Below, in pieces: positions 1 to 12,800 of a DNA stretch of 64,000 nt; the stretch's first letter is position 1, and each line of letters opens with the position of its first letter. A program made the translations under genes and the position numbers. Where the stretch lies: contig NW_024466459.1 in the NCBI RefSeq assembly GCF_017591425.1, forward strand, positions 3,596,001-3,660,000. Reading direction: 5' to 3'. This DNA is from Ochotona curzoniae (Eukaryota > Chordata > Mammalia > Lagomorpha > Ochotonidae). The notes beneath the pieces were generated by a model. That model was not told where the DNA came from. It made no database searches and saw nothing but the letters and a program-made list of their open reading frames with translations.

Positions 1-27
1 CTGCTTACTCTAAGGTACCCTCTATTG

Positions 28-122
28 GGAAGCTAGAATTAGAAGTAGAGTCAGGATTCGAACAGGCACTCTCTTATAGAGTACATATATCCCAAGTGCC
101 AGTTATGCCAAACACCCACCCC
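28..122 (-). repeat. Old C-SINE fragment, antisense
   Basis: Antisense match to the 5' half of a lagomorph C-SINE: 'ggattcgaacaggcactct' is the complement of the B-box region, followed by a diverged head ending cacccacccct. The 3' half is missing or unrecognisable. Its divergence indicates an old insertion. Confidence 0.55.
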
Positions 123-1904
123 TGTGAGGGAAATGTCTACCTCACAGGTTATTGTAAAAGAAACTAGAGTTTCTGAGCTCCCTAGCACTGTGCCTGGCAC
201 ATAGCAACTAACATCGAAGTTTCAAGATAGTTGAGAATAGTGAGCAAGAAATCCTAATGAGTAAAAGGAAGCTAGTTTGCCAAGGGGTCCAGAGATAGTT
301 GGGGGAATTTTAGCATGCAGTCTTATGCTCTTTCTCTGCCTTTCATCCTGGTAGCAGGATGACCCACCCAATCTCAGAGTCCAAATCCTGCTTTTCAGAA
401 GCAAACACCCACATATAGGAATCGTTTCAAACAAACATTAAAGGAATTTGGGTAGCTAAAATGCAGTGAGAACTGAGAGATAACTCAGAAATGACTGTGA
501 AATTTTAATCCACATGGCTAGAAGTTTGGTCTTGAACTTGCTAAATGTGAGATAATGGAGAGGCAGCTCTGTGCATGTAAGTGAGGCAGTTGGAGATGCC
601 AAGTGGGAAGCTAGTGTAGATGAGTGAAGAATCATCAACCGGCAAGCAAGCACCGGGTCAAGCAAGAGTTCCCATTGCCCATCCCATAGAGAAGGATGGA
701 TGCATGCCTTCAAAGTCAGTAGCTCTAAAACGGATGCGTGCTCCTGGGCCCCTTGGCTCTCAACATCTCATGTTCAACCAGGTTCGGCTCATGTGTGCTC
801 CTGCAGTGGGCTTTGGTGATCTACATGCTTCAGTGGGCTGAACTCCAGAAACTGGTTTTCCTGCATGTTTCTGGAACCCAAGTGTGCAATTGTCATTTTT
901 AATTATTTTCATTTTTAAACGTTTCAAACCCATTTCTATCTCATCCTGTATTCTCAAGCCTTGACAAGGTGCTTGTGCCCCTGGTTTCCACATGTGGCTG
1001 TAAGACTGGGCACATGTTTCTGGGCCTTGTTTTCTTCACGATATTCAGGAGGAGGGGTGGATATACACAGATTCCTTCCTCTGTTGTCTCCCATGGAGTC
1101 ACCCGTGTGTCTTGTCAAGACTCTATTTGCAGCTGCCACATTATCCACACTGCCACCTACATGATCTTGTATTGCGAATCTGGTCATCTCGGGGCACTTT
1201 GAGATTCCCATGACTACAGGATAAAATCGGTCATCTTCCAGGCCACAGGGACCCTTCTGTAGCCCCAGGCAGCCTTTCCCCTGTTGGCGTTGTCAGCTTG
1301 TGTAGCTAGCACACCTTGCCAGTCCATCTTTTTCTTCTGAAACTGAGAGCCCATCCCTCCTCCTAGCAGACATCCTCCAGCACACACATTACATTCACAA
1401 TGAAGTTTTCTCTGTCTAAATCTTCTCCAGCAGGTTTGCTTTCCCCCCTGTGCAGAGTCTCCATGCTTGGTGGCACTGTTCTTATGGTATTACAATTATT
1501 TGTAAATTTGCCAAACACATCAAGTTAGGTGCATTTTGAGGCCAATGTTGAGCGCAGTGCCTGTCATGTACTATACTGCCAGGTTGTAAAAATGCCCTTA
1601 ATAGTTTTTTTTTTTCAATTTACAAACTTATTCAGCGGAAACACCACAAGGTTTGAGAAGTAGTCCACAATGGAAAGGGAAAAAGAGGAGGAGGGGCAGA
1701 AAGGGCAGGTGGGCAGCGGGAGAGAGATAACCAGCAATCTGTAGCGTGAAAGGAAGGGATTACTGAGAGGAAGGGGTCCACTGTCCAAAGCAGCAGGGAG
1801 ATCCAGGAGAATAAAGATGTAAAAATGCCACAGGATTGGCCAGTGAAAGAATTGCTGCTGACCTTACAGAGAACAAATTTCCAAAAGTTTCAGAAACCAA
1901 AACT

Positions 1905-2220
1905 GGGGGTCCGGCGCAATGGATCAGTGGCTAAACCCTCACCTTGCATGTGCTGGGATCCCATATGGAATGCCAGTTTATGTCCCAGCTTCTCCACTTC
2001 CCATCTAGCTCCCTGCTTCTTACCTGGGAAAGCAGTAGAAGATGACCCAAAGCCTTGTGACCCTGCACCCACACGGGAGACCCAGAGGAGGCTCCTGGTT
2101 CCTGCCATTGGATTGGCTCTGCTCCAGCCATTGCAGCCATTTGAACCAGTAGATGAAAGATCTTTCTCTGTCTCTTCTCTGTAAATCTGCCTTTCCAATA
2201 AAATAAATAAATCTTTTTTA
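1905..2220 (+). repeat. Full-length young C-SINE with target-site duplication
   Basis: tRNA-derived head (gggggtccggcgcaatgg, then a B-box-region segment), a body with 'gcctttccaataaaataaat' and a T-rich end. The direct repeat agaaaccaaaa is found at 1892-1902 and again at 2284-2294. The second copy lies beyond the GGAA microsatellite, so the microsatellite grew from the SINE's own A-rich tail. Confidence 0.85.
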
Positions 2221-2270
2221 AGGAAGGAAGGAAGGAAGGAAGGAAGGAAGGAAGGAAGGAAAGAAGGAAG
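2221..2270 (+). repeat. (GGAA)n microsatellite in SINE tail
   Basis: About eleven AGGA/GGAA units with minor interruptions at the 3' end. It lies between the SINE body and its downstream target-site duplication. Likely to vary in length between individuals. Confidence 0.95.
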
Positions 2271-4428
2271 GGAAGAAAATAAAAGAAACCAAAATTGGCC
2301 TACAGAGAAGAATGGAGTTAGCCAAAGGGAAAGAAATGTGGGTAAAACACTTGAGAAATGTGGCCATCTGAAGCCAAAATGCTAGATCCATGGCCATCCT
2401 GGACTAAAAAAGGATCTGGGCTGCAGGACGTGTGGGGCTATCTTGTCCCTCCCCGGACAGCACAAGAGAAGCTCAGAGACCCGCTTCCGAAGCAGCAGGT
2501 TTTGACAGCCCATGAGGGAAGACAGTAGAAGAACTCAGTAAAGGGAGAGATTGTCACTGTGTGTCACTTCAAATCTAGAAAAGGATACTGGGGTTTGTGT
2601 GATCTGAGAAAATAGGAATGGCCATCCCACTCGCACTACAAGGAGCGGGTCAAGTAAAATTCAGTTCTTTTCATCTAACGTCAGAATAAGAGGAAATACA
2701 CCCCAAGGAAGGAAGAATATTCTCAGTTTTAGAGATAATATCCATTTGGAGAGGGAGCTTGATCTTTGTATAATTGATAAATGTTTCTCATAAAGATCTG
2801 ATTACATACTGTAAATAACACCTTATCAAGTATTTCAAAACTCACTTTAAGAATACAGAGGGAGGAGTTGTTGCCTTCAGGAAGCTCATACTTGAAAATG
2901 AGAAAAAAAAAGATTCGATGAACTCTTAATACAAAGAGATATTTACAAAGAGATATGTAAATACGTTCTCATATAGGGGGCATTATGCTTTAGTGAGAAA
3001 TATGAGTTTAATCCTGATTTGAAATGTTTCATGAAAGACATGAGTCTTGAGTTCTAATGGAGGAAAAACTCATGATTTGTTGGAGAGGAACTGGAACTAT
3101 AGCCTTAAAGGGTTAACCCTTGTGGGAAAATGGAAATGTAAAGGAATGAGTGGTGGGTCCTCTCTTTTCTTAAGTCTTGCTGGGTAGAGTGCTGGTCAGT
3201 GGTGGTCTAACACATATACTTAGGTTCTGCAGAGTCAGAATTCGAGTGCGAGTGGTTATCACACCGCCAGACAAGGAAATTCCTCTATGGTCCTGAAGGT
3301 TATAGATGTGGTGGTTGAACTTGATCCTAGATTTCTACCACCCAAGATGGGAGCTTGTTCACAAGTAAAGCTGAAGTGACAGAGGGCGAGGAACATTCTT
3401 TGGATTTCCTGAGTAGAAATAGGCTGGCTCCTTGAAGAAGAGACGTGGGCCCTGTCAGGGCGGTTTTCTGGGTGAGCGGAGAGACATTAATGAGGTGTGT
3501 TAGGAGATTCCTGCTTCTTTAGATCATCAGAGTCTGGAAATAGCCTGAGTTCTTTTTCTGGGACCTCTGTGAAGACCAGGAAACATGAACTTTTTAAAAA
3601 GTACAGTCTAAAGCCTTTTTAAAAGAAGTCCCTTAGGAATTTTAAAGGACCGAAAATAGGAGAGCAAAAGAAAAAGTGAAAACTTTCTTATTCTTTGGTG
3701 AACACACTATACTTGTTCTTTGTAATGGCCACAATCTTTCTGCTGGCATATAGAACCTGTAGCCTGGCAGGTCCGATAACCATGGCCCCCCATCAGCGCA
3801 GCTCCTGACGGGCGTGTTGGGTTGCAATAACCGAGAAGTGTTCACCTGCAAGACTTTTGCCATAAGTGAAAAATAACACATGTATTGGTTAAAAAGCACC
3901 AAGATATCCTTCTCTTTACATAAATTTCACAAAAGAGGTTGAAGTATGAAGGGTTTAAAAAAATGTGCTTCTTGAAATGTGAGAGAAGTTTAAAAACCTG
4001 AGTTTGAGCTTTAAGGGATAAAAGCTCACGCTGCTGTGTTGTGAATGCAATAGGTACAGCTGTGGTTATTAGATCTGAGCTCTGGACGCATGCTGCTTTA
4101 CTGTGGAGTCCCTTACCCAGCTTTCTGCGGTTTCGTTGTGCCTCCTAGGTAGGTCTGAATGAGAGAAAAGCGCTTTGAAACAAATCTTAAGTGGTATTTC
4201 AGCCGATAAAGCATGTTCGTAGACATATTCTTTTTAAAAATAATAAGACCAGAGCTACAGTGACCTTCATAAACAACCAGTGGGACCACCCAGCAAAAAA
4301 TATCCCACTTCTGACATTATGTCATCTTTGGTAGCCATAGGTTTATGTCTCCTTATGTGGATAAAAGAACTTGGTCTTCTTGCTCTTTTCATATCTTCTA
4401 AATTTTTGTGTTTTAAGTTTATGAATCT

Positions 4429-4729
4429 GGGGCCGGTGCTGTACTGTAGTAGGCTAAGCTTCTGCTTGTAGTGTTGGCATGCCATTTGGGCACTGGCTCA
4501 CATCCCGGCTATTCTACTTATGTATGGCCCATGAGAGCAGTAGAAATATGACTCAAGTCCTTGGGCCCTGGCTTGCACATGGGAGACCCAGAGGAGGAAG
4601 CTCCTGGCTCTGGATTGACTCAGTTCTGGCTGTTGTGACCATTTCAGGAGTGAACCAGTGAATGGAAGCACGCGCTCTCTCTCCGTAACTCTGCCTTTCA
4701 AATGAAAATACAAATAAATCTTTTTTTAA
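4429..4729 (+). repeat. Older-type C-SINE, sense
   Basis: Starts ggggccggtgctgtactgta and ends tttcaaatgaaaatacaaat plus an A/T-rich tail. It is the older lagomorph-wide type rather than the pika-young type. The next SINE begins directly in its tail. Confidence 0.8.
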
Positions 4730-5053
4730 AGATTTATTTATTTTTATTACAAAGTCAGATATACAGAGAGGATGAGAGACAGAGAGGAAGATCTTCCGTC
4801 CGATGATTCACTCCCCAAGTGAGTGCAACGGCTGGTGCTGTGCTGATCCAAAGCCGGGAACGAGGAGCCTCTTCTGGGTTTCCCATGTGGGTACAGGGTC
4901 CCAAAGCTTTGGGCCATCCTTGACTTCTTTCCCGGGCCACAAGCAGGGAGCTGGATGGGAAGTGGAGCTGCCGGGATTAGAACCAGTGCCCATATCAGAT
5001 TCTGGCGCGTTCAAGGTGAGGACTTTTAGTTGCTAGGCCACTGCACCGGGCCT
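4730..5053 (-). repeat. Full-length young C-SINE, antisense
   Basis: Begins with the complement of the A-rich tail (gatttatttatttttatt), passes through cagatatacagagagga and ends caccgggcct, the complement of the SINE head. It forms a tail-to-tail inverted pair with the sense SINE at 4429-4729. Confidence 0.85.
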
Positions 5054-8000
5054 GAAAATAAAAATAAAATCTTAAAAATGTTTAGAAATTTGACATTTAA
5101 AATAGAGTGAGATTTTGTTGCTTTTATTTGCATTTTACCTTAGCTTTCAGTTGGCCATACAGAAAGAAAAATAAAACATTTTCCATTTCTGTATCAGTTC
5201 ACATGTCCAAGGAAGCGTACTCATCAGAAATGTTATCACTACCATTTATGGACAGAATTAGAATAATGTTGCTGAAACAGATTCAGGCGTTGTTAAAAGG
5301 GCGATTACTATTTAAATGAGAGTCTTCCTAACTGCCTTTATAATTGGTTTCCCTTCATGGTAGTTACAGATTCGGTGTCATTTCTGTTTGTTGGATCCAC
5401 CCCTCAGTTGGAATATGATAGATTTATGTCAAGATTTGACGATCTTAGCAGGAATCTTATGACATACATTTTAAAATCATCCTACATGCATTCAATGGAA
5501 TATAGGTCATTTCCATTTTTAAAAAATCTTGAATTTTACCACATATAAATTAGGCCTCAGTAAAGGAATAAAGAATCCTCCCTTTCCAGTGTCTTCAGTC
5601 AAAATGAGAACATCCCACTGCCTGCTCGCTTCCCTCATGCCCAGAATGTGCACGGACACGCCTCCTCCATCCCCCCACCTGTCAAGTGATGAATGAATCA
5701 TCTGTTTTCTCTGAAGTAAGGTGCTCAATTCAAGTTTCATGAAAGCCTACGGGGATTTCATTTCTGTAAGTGGGAAATGTTCTTACCGTTTCTTATGGGA
5801 ACTTTCAAATGTCTACAGAAGCCTGGAGGAGAGTGTGCTGAACCACCATCCACCCCTCACCCTGCCTCCGCAGTCCCCAGTGGCAGGCCAGGGTGCCTTC
5901 TTTTTGGCAGCCTCTCCACCTTTTGTTGTGCTTGTTCAACTCCTCAGCCAAACAGAATTATTACAGCTAAGAGGTCCCCTTTGCATTTCCCCCTGCACAG
6001 TCTCATCCGCTGTCTTGTTTCAAGGCCACAGACTTTAGCCAAAGCCCTCAGAAACTACGGCTTTGCAACACCAGCCTTATGTTTATGTAGGGCAAGACTT
6101 CACTCCACACTCCTCTTACTTACATATGGTTTCATCCAGTCCTTTCAGAGAACAGATCACTGTAGCATTGAAGACTCCAGCTTTCCCAGAGGACTTGTGG
6201 GCAAATGCGTGGGACAGAACGAAGCCAAGAGGATCCCTCAACCCTCTGCTCTTCCATGTAGGGTGTGCCCAGAAATATGTGCCCCCTAGGGCCCCAGGAT
6301 GTCATGTGAAAAGGCCAGGCAAGAGTGTTTTGCCAAAACTTGGCAACACAGAAAGAAGCAGAATATTAGTGTCAAAAGCATTCCATTTCATGTCAGTGAG
6401 AACCAGTCTGAATGCTCTTTGAAAGGGGGCTGGGCACAACTCTACAAGTGGCCTGACGCACCGCGTGTCTGAGGAAGAGCCTCCGGGGAAGGGTGTCACT
6501 ATGCTGCGTGGTGCTTCCAGAACCAGGGTGGGGAGATGGGGTTTTCATACTGGCGATGACCCTGTCTGGGTCCCCAAGTGGACTCTGAGTCCCGTAAGTG
6601 TGGATGAAAGCAAGACAGGAAAGTAAGGTTTGAAAGCATGTCCCTGGGGAGACCTGGAGTTAAGAGGTTCTGCATGTGAGCTGAGGACCCATGGGCCTGC
6701 CTAGCGGAAAGGGGGATGGAGAAGACCTGGCTCTCAGGGACACGATGGAAACTGGCCAGGAAGTCAGCCAAAAACAGCAAGCCAGCCATCTTTACAAAGA
6801 CCCCTGGTCCTGTCTCATTCACTTGGGAGTATTTGGATCCCATCTTTTTCATTTTTGTCTTCGTAATAATGTATTCTTCCAATGAATTTTTCCTCAATAA
6901 ATAACTTTTTTACTGCTTTATCATTGAAAAGAACTTCTCTTTCACTTCAGTATTAAAAGTACTTGTATGATTGATTGAGGATAAGAAGAGAAAAACTGTG
7001 ATTTCAAACAAAAAACCCACATACAGTTCCTCAATGCATGGCCCCACGAGTCAAGGAGTAGCTTGGGCTGAATGATGTCTATAAATCATATGAAAATAGC
7101 ATTAATTCTTTTTTTCCTCCAAAAAAAATCTCTAGAACTGTCACAGGTATCATCCAAAGGACACATTAGCAACAAGTTCTTGTCCTCGCCCTGAAGAGTT
7201 CATTAACATGGAAACTCGTTTACACTTTAATTTGCTCTAATTGTTTTAATATTTTAAAGAACAACAACAAAAAAATCCTATAACCCTCTCCCTTGTAAAG
7301 ACTGTGGCCTACCCTCATTGTCTTGTAAAACTCATTAAGTCATTTACAGTTTTCTTGTGGAAAGTTTTGCTCTTTGTTCCTGAGCTACACAAAGCACTCG
7401 GACTCTGGGATGGCACGGCTTCCTGCGGCACAGCCAACTCACATGGCGTGTCAAGGAAGGCTTCCTTGGGAGAAGAGATGGGTCTTTTCAACAATGATGC
7501 ACGTTCACACAGCAGAGAAGAGAGGTGAGGAGTCATGTGCCCAACGGTTTTACTGTTCCAGTTGGATTTCGTTTTATATTTTGACTCAGTGTTGCGCACT
7601 GCATTCTTTAGTTATCTTGGACTTTTCTCCAAAAAAACAAAAAAGAGCTAAAAGCTGTGTGTGTGTTTCTGTGTGTCAGATGGCAAATTTAAAGGCTTCT
7701 GAGTAAAGAAACTGCAATTTAAAAAGAAAGTTCCCACTTACTGGGTAATTTTGGTCATCTTCACATAGTCCTTGTGTCAGATTCTGAGGTTGACTCTAAT
7801 GAACCTAATAATTTTTAAAAACTAGAAAACCAGAGAGCACGCCTATGTAGACTGTCCTGCTTTCATAGAGTATGACTTGGTAACTCTTTTCAAAGTGGAA
7901 TATTTGATTACTTTTCAACATTTGGAACTGATTTTTAGCAGATAATAAAGTAATTTCCAGATATAACTGATTTCTCTGATTAACCTTGGAAAGGCTGTTT

Positions 8001-9068
8001 TGTATCATCAGATAAGCCCTGAGCAGATTTTTAAAGTGCTGCCTTTTAGAGAAGCAGAATGTAATTTGAATTCTATTTTGATAATTGTGATAAAATATAG
8101 TAGGCCTACTGGTGTCTTCACTGTGGAAAATTTGGAGAAAGGATCTGATCTGATCCTGTTCCCCTGTGCTCCCTGGACCCTCCCGCAAGCAGTGCTGCCC
8201 CACACGGTGCTCCCCCGGTACTCCCCTCTGAACCCTCAGCAGCCACAGATCACGAGCGGATCTGGCGTCAGGCGAGGACCTGCTTCCTGATTCATAGATG
8301 GCTGAGCTATGTCCTCACATGGAAGGAGTAGGGTCTCTTTCAGAGCTCTTTGCTAAGGACACCGGTTCCCTTCCTGACCACCCCGCCTTCCACTGGTCTC
8401 ATTACCTGGTACCATCACCTTGAGGGTAGGATTTCAACCTAGGAGCTCCGGGGGACACAAACACCCAGACTCCGACAGTAGGTCCCCCTGGGAGGCCCAC
8501 CAGCACCTTAACTGCACATTATCACTGCTGCTGGCTTGCCTTCTCCCTGCTTTCTGGTTCTCGGTGTCGAAACCTTATGGACTCTTTGCCCCAGCACCTC
8601 CTTCTCCACATTCACTGACCTCCTTCAGGGCCTCATTGTACTTGGCCTTGACTTTTGCAGCAGCCTCATTTCCTAACCCCTTGACTTCTCTACATAGGAT
8701 TATGACCTCAAAATTCTGGGCATGAATAGAGCCAAATGCTACTGTGGAAATTAGAAGGGGGAAACAGCCCTGGCTTGGGCATTTGGAAGGTGACAAATGA
8801 CTGTGGTGAAAATTGAGTGAAGGGCATCGGGGAAGAAGGAATGAGGTGTATTGGGGTGCTGAGAAAATGAAGTCCAGGTATGGAGCGTGGAGCAAGAGCA
8901 CTCTCAGGTCCGCTGGTGAGGGGGAAGAGACAAGCCAGTTGTGGCAGAGACCAGACAATTTAGTATGATAAAACTAATAGCTGTGTTTATATGTGTGATA
9001 GAGAAGCTTGGAGGTGCATTTGTATATTATGACACCTTTAAAGGTGCCAGATGAAGGACAGTTGAGGA

Positions 9069-9320
9069 GTAGGCATTTGGTGCAGTGGGATACCCACATC
9101 CCGTAACAGAGGGCTTGGGTTCAAATGCAGGCCCTACACCTTATTCCAGCTCCCTACTAACAGGCACACGAGACCCAGCAGATAAGGATGGCTCACATAG
9201 CTGGCTCTTGGCTTTCATATGAAAGACCCAAATTGAGTTCCCGGCTGTGGCCTGGCTCAGCTCCAGATGTTGTAAACATTCAGGGAATGAAGCAGCAGTT
9301 ACAGCAGTAATGTGCTCACT
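9069..9320 (+). repeat. Old C-SINE, sense
   Basis: Head 'aggcatttggtgcagtggg', then 'ttccagctccctactaac' and 'ggcctggctcagctccag', match the old lagomorph C-SINE layout. The tail is lost or unrecognisable. Confidence 0.65.
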
Positions 9321-9624
9321 TGTCAAGTCTGATGAGAATCATGAATGTCTTCAGGGAGTAGAGTTCAGATACAAGTGAGTTCCTGCCACCAACATGAATT
9401 CAGTGTCACCTGTGTGCCAGGTGCCGAGTTGGCACGAGGCTTGCAAAGATGGAGAGAGCCCTGAAGTGCCAACTCACACCGACACGTAAATTAATCCTCT
9501 TAAACAAAGGGTTTGTACAAGTCGTGTGGAGTCAGCCTTAGCTCTTGGAATAGGTCAAGGAGATCACACACTTTTCTCCCCTAGGCTAAAAGAAAGAGAA
9601 AATAGATACAGCGTGAGAAAGAGG

Positions 9625-9800
9625 CAGCATGGAGTAGTACAAGCATATTGACTTTGAAGTTAAAGACATGTGTTGAAATACCAGTCCGGTGCCCACCTGG
9701 GTTTGAGCAAGCTGTTCACCTCCCTAAGCCTCAAGTATGTCCTCTCTAGTACAATTAACTTGATGATGCTACTGCGCCGATTATGGTGCTAGTTAACCAA
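9625..9800 (+). repeat. MIR element
   Basis: Order of motifs fits MIR: 'ggcagcatggagtagtaca', 'gactttgaagttaaagac', then 'gtttgagcaagctgttcacc' and 'tccctaagcctcaag'. Strongly diverged, as expected for this mammal-wide family. Confidence 0.6.
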
Positions 9801-10030
9801 CACAGTCCACTCAGCCAAATGCTGTCTCCTGCTTCTACTAACAGTACCGACATCAGCACCACACACCACGGCTTTCTGCTGCTCCGCAAGGTGCAGCACA
9901 AGCTGGATGTTCAAGGTCCTGGGATGTAGTACCAAGGACTTTGCACAGTGCCTCAGGAGTGCTGGAGTGCTGGCGAAGTATTTCAGTGAGCAAATGACAT
10001 AATCAGATTTAGGTATAAAAATATCATTGT

Positions 10031-10360
10031 GGGGCCCGGTGCAGTGGCCTAGTGGCTAAAGTCCTCCCCTCGATTGCGCCAGGATCCCATATGGGTGCCA
10101 GTTCTAATCCCAACCGCTTCACTTCCCATCCAGCTCCCTGCCTGCGGCCTAGGAAAGCAGTCGAGGACGGCCCAAAGCCCTGGGACCCTGCACCCGTGTG
10201 GGAGGCCTGGAGGAAGTTCCTGGCTACTGCCTTCGAATCGGTGCAGCACCAGCTGTTGTACTCACTTGGGGAGTGAATCATCAGATGGAAGATCTTCCTC
10301 TCTGTCTCTCATCCTCTCTGTATACCTGACTGCAATAAAAATAAATCTCTTTTTAAAAAG
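10031..10360 (+). repeat. Full-length young C-SINE with target-site duplication
   Basis: Head 'ggggcccggtgcagtggcct', then 'gatcccatatgggtgcc' and tail 'aataaaaataaatctc'. The 12-base repeat aatatcattgtg flanks it at 10020-10031 and 10361-10372. This is one of the least decayed copies in the window. Confidence 0.9.
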
Positions 10361-11025
10361 AATATCATTGTGCAGGGATGATGAGAATGGATTAGAGAGC
10401 AGGACTGGGCAGGGATGGAAAAATACAACACCATATTTATTCTTATTCTCAATACAGGAATAATTGTTCTCCCTGACTATACCATAGAGCAATCACTAAG
10501 ATTCCATTTTTTGGTAGCTAGCACAGGCCAAAGAATGCTGCTTGATGAACAAGCATGGGAGCAATGTATTCAACACGCCAGAAACAAAATTTGCTGATAA
10601 AAACATTTTATAGACAAGGAAAGCATCAATAGATCTCCCAGCTCAGACTCAGACAGTAGGTGGATTTTTAATCAAGTGTCATTTCAAAGAGATTCTAAAG
10701 CGTTTAAGCTCATTCTTAAACCATTTTCCTTCCTGAATTAATGTTTAGCCTTGGGCCCATCCATGGAAGGGTTTTAGCCAATCTCAGAAGTCCCTAAAAT
10801 CAAAGGCAAAATCCCAAGACTAGACGTTTGATTTTGTTTTGTTTTGTTTTTGTGTTCCTTCTGAGGAGTTACCACCCATCTTTCTTCAGATGCCCAGAAG
10901 AATCTAGAACCCAGTGAAGATTAAGAACCACTGTTTATAAGCTTTGGTTCCCATCACCCTGTGCCCAATACTTGCACCATGTGAATGCCACCTGCAGTCT
11001 TCTAGCTGCTCCGGCTCAACTCCTT

Positions 11026-11064
11026 GGGGCCTCCCTTTTTGGGGGGCCTCCCTTTTTGGGGGGC
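11026..11064 (+). repeat. Two-copy 17-bp tandem duplication
   Basis: The unit ggcctccctttttgggg begins at 11028 and again at 11045 without change, in a C/T- and G-run context typical of slippage. Confidence 0.85.
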
Positions 11065-12399
11065 GGTGCAGGGGGAGGGAGTATCAACCACTTCTACCCT
11101 GGTCTAGTTCTCCATCGCCTTCCCAGTGTGTTGTGAGGGCCTCTAACCTGCCTCCCTGCTCCTGTTTCACCCCTCTTCAGCCTGTTTTATAGGTAGCAAC
11201 TAAAGCAAAGCCAGCCTCCCACCCTCCAGTAGCTTAACAGACCCCACAGGAGCTGATGTGGCTTGGCCGACGTCTCTAGCTTCCTTGCTCTTTCTCCAAC
11301 TGACCCGTGGTTGCCTCTTGAGGACTTCACACAGGCCAGGTCACTGCTTGGTAGACTCTGTATGACTTACTGTGTCTCATGGCCTTCTGGGACCATGTGC
11401 TAAGCTACAAGGCCTCCCCACCCCTCCTAGGATGCTGCCCCTCCCTGCTCTCACCTCTTATACCTATCACCAATATGTTTTATGTTTATTGTTTATTACC
11501 ACCCACCTACTATAAGGTACACATCATGAATTTGGGAAATGTTTGCGTGTTTTCTTTCAGTATTATATCTAGAATGCTTACTTTGGTTTATGACATGTAA
11601 CTGGAACTCAATACTATTGACCAGATGAATTTTATTTGGGCATTTATTTGGTATCTTTGCTGGTAACATCCTCTATATGCTTCTCACTAGAACTTTCCAT
11701 GTATTATTTCTGCAGTTACACTGAATCCTTTGATGGGCCCTGTTTTTCTGGATCACCTCTCCATGTAGCATAGTACTTGAAGCAATGCTGATAATTTATC
11801 TTGGTGGTTTTTACGTTTCCCACATTAACCCAAAAATTATACTTCCAGCAGCTCCTTGGCAGCTGGAGAGTTCATCTCTATCCCCATTTCTTACAGATTC
11901 CTCAAATTTCACACCACCCTGACTGAATAGAGAAATCCCTTTAAGGTTGCTATAGTTCACCCAAAACTACCTTCCTGTAATTCTGAAGAACTTCATGTTG
12001 GTCCGATATTTCAATTCTTGTGTTTCACAACACTTTTTAGAATGTAAATGCGCCTGGTAACTGTACTAACAGAACTATTTTAGTTGGCAATAGCTTTATA
12101 CTTTATTGCATGCTTGTGGTTCTATGCTGGGAACTTAAGAGACATTTTTATAACATGAATTGACATCTGCTAATTTGTCTGTTTTATAAGTTTGGAATTT
12201 TTTAACTAGGTATTCTTAAAGCAGAAAACATCTGGGCCTAACACACAGAAGTCTGGTTTTATTTGCTTGAAGTCTTTGGAACAACAGCAATAAACCAGAG
12301 ATCTAAGACTTTCTTGATGCCAATTCATGTGGTAAAACTTTTTTTTTATCAAACATGCTAATTTTTTATATTGCTGTGTTTATTTTTACACTGTTTTAG

Positions 12400-12489
12400 G
12401 TTTTACAAGATGAACTAGAAAATCGTTCTAATCAGGTGCGATGTGTGGAGAAAAAATTACAACACAGAGAGTTGGAGTCCCAGGAACAG
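12400..12489 (+). CDS. CEP112: CEP112 internal coding exon (fourth from the end)
   Basis: This 90-base exon is read in phase 0 as 30 codons, beginning VLQDELENRSNQ and ending RELESQEQ. It is flanked by a pyrimidine-rich acceptor ending ctgttttag and a strong donor cag|gtacgt. The peptide is rich in Glu, Gln, Lys and Leu with heptad-like spacing and no Pro or Gly, as expected for coiled coil. CEP112 is a centrosome-associated coiled-coil protein; this piece belongs to its C-terminal coiled-coil region. The frame continues without a stop into the exon at 44680. The identification rests on recognising the joined C-terminal peptide from memory, not on a search. A related coiled-coil centrosomal protein is the only realistic alternative. 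Confidence 0.85.
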
Positions 12490-12574
12490 GTACGTGGTCC
12501 TTTCCTACTTTTTTGTTTGGTTGTTTACTGTGTCTAGATCAAGGGGCTCACACATCATTACCCTTTTCATCTGG

Positions 12575-12800
12575 GATCTTTTGGTTGCGTGTAACAGTAC
12601 ACCCCACCCATGGCTGGCACAGACAATAAAATAATTTATTATCTCACAGAATAAGAAGGCTCTAGATCGGACAGGCTCCTGTTCTGCCAGGTGTCTGGTA
12701 TCCTTGGCTCTCTCTCCTGTGCTAGTATCATTCTCGTCGCAGCACCAGGCAGCCTGCACGGATCCACATGCAGACAGGGTGATGTCATGGTTTCTAGGAT
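12575..12800 (+). repeat. Ancient interspersed repeat, family not named
   Basis: The segment around 'gacaataaaataatttatta' and 'tctcacagaataagaaggct' resembles an old mammalian repeat with the theme '...taaaggaatttattggctcaca...'. A second, less clear copy may lie near 37440-37790. I cannot assign the family from memory. Confidence 0.3.

Larger units (their letters stand above)
1..12399 (+). other. CEP112: CEP112 intron (3' part; 5' end outside the window)
   Basis: I find no convincing exon here. The segment holds SINEs at 28-122, 1905-2220, 4429-5053, 9069-9320 and 10031-10360, and a MIR at about 9625-9800. The rest (for example 2300-4430, 5060-9060 and 10400-12390) is unique or too decayed to assign. 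Open frames in it are short, overlap on both strands and lack paired splice signals or codon bias. A small exon could still have been missed by eye. Confidence 0.7.

Noticed and set aside
5777..6289. 170-codon + strand open frame
   Set aside because: Low-complexity Pro/Ser/Leu-rich product with overlapping open frames in another phase, no splice context and no recognised domain.
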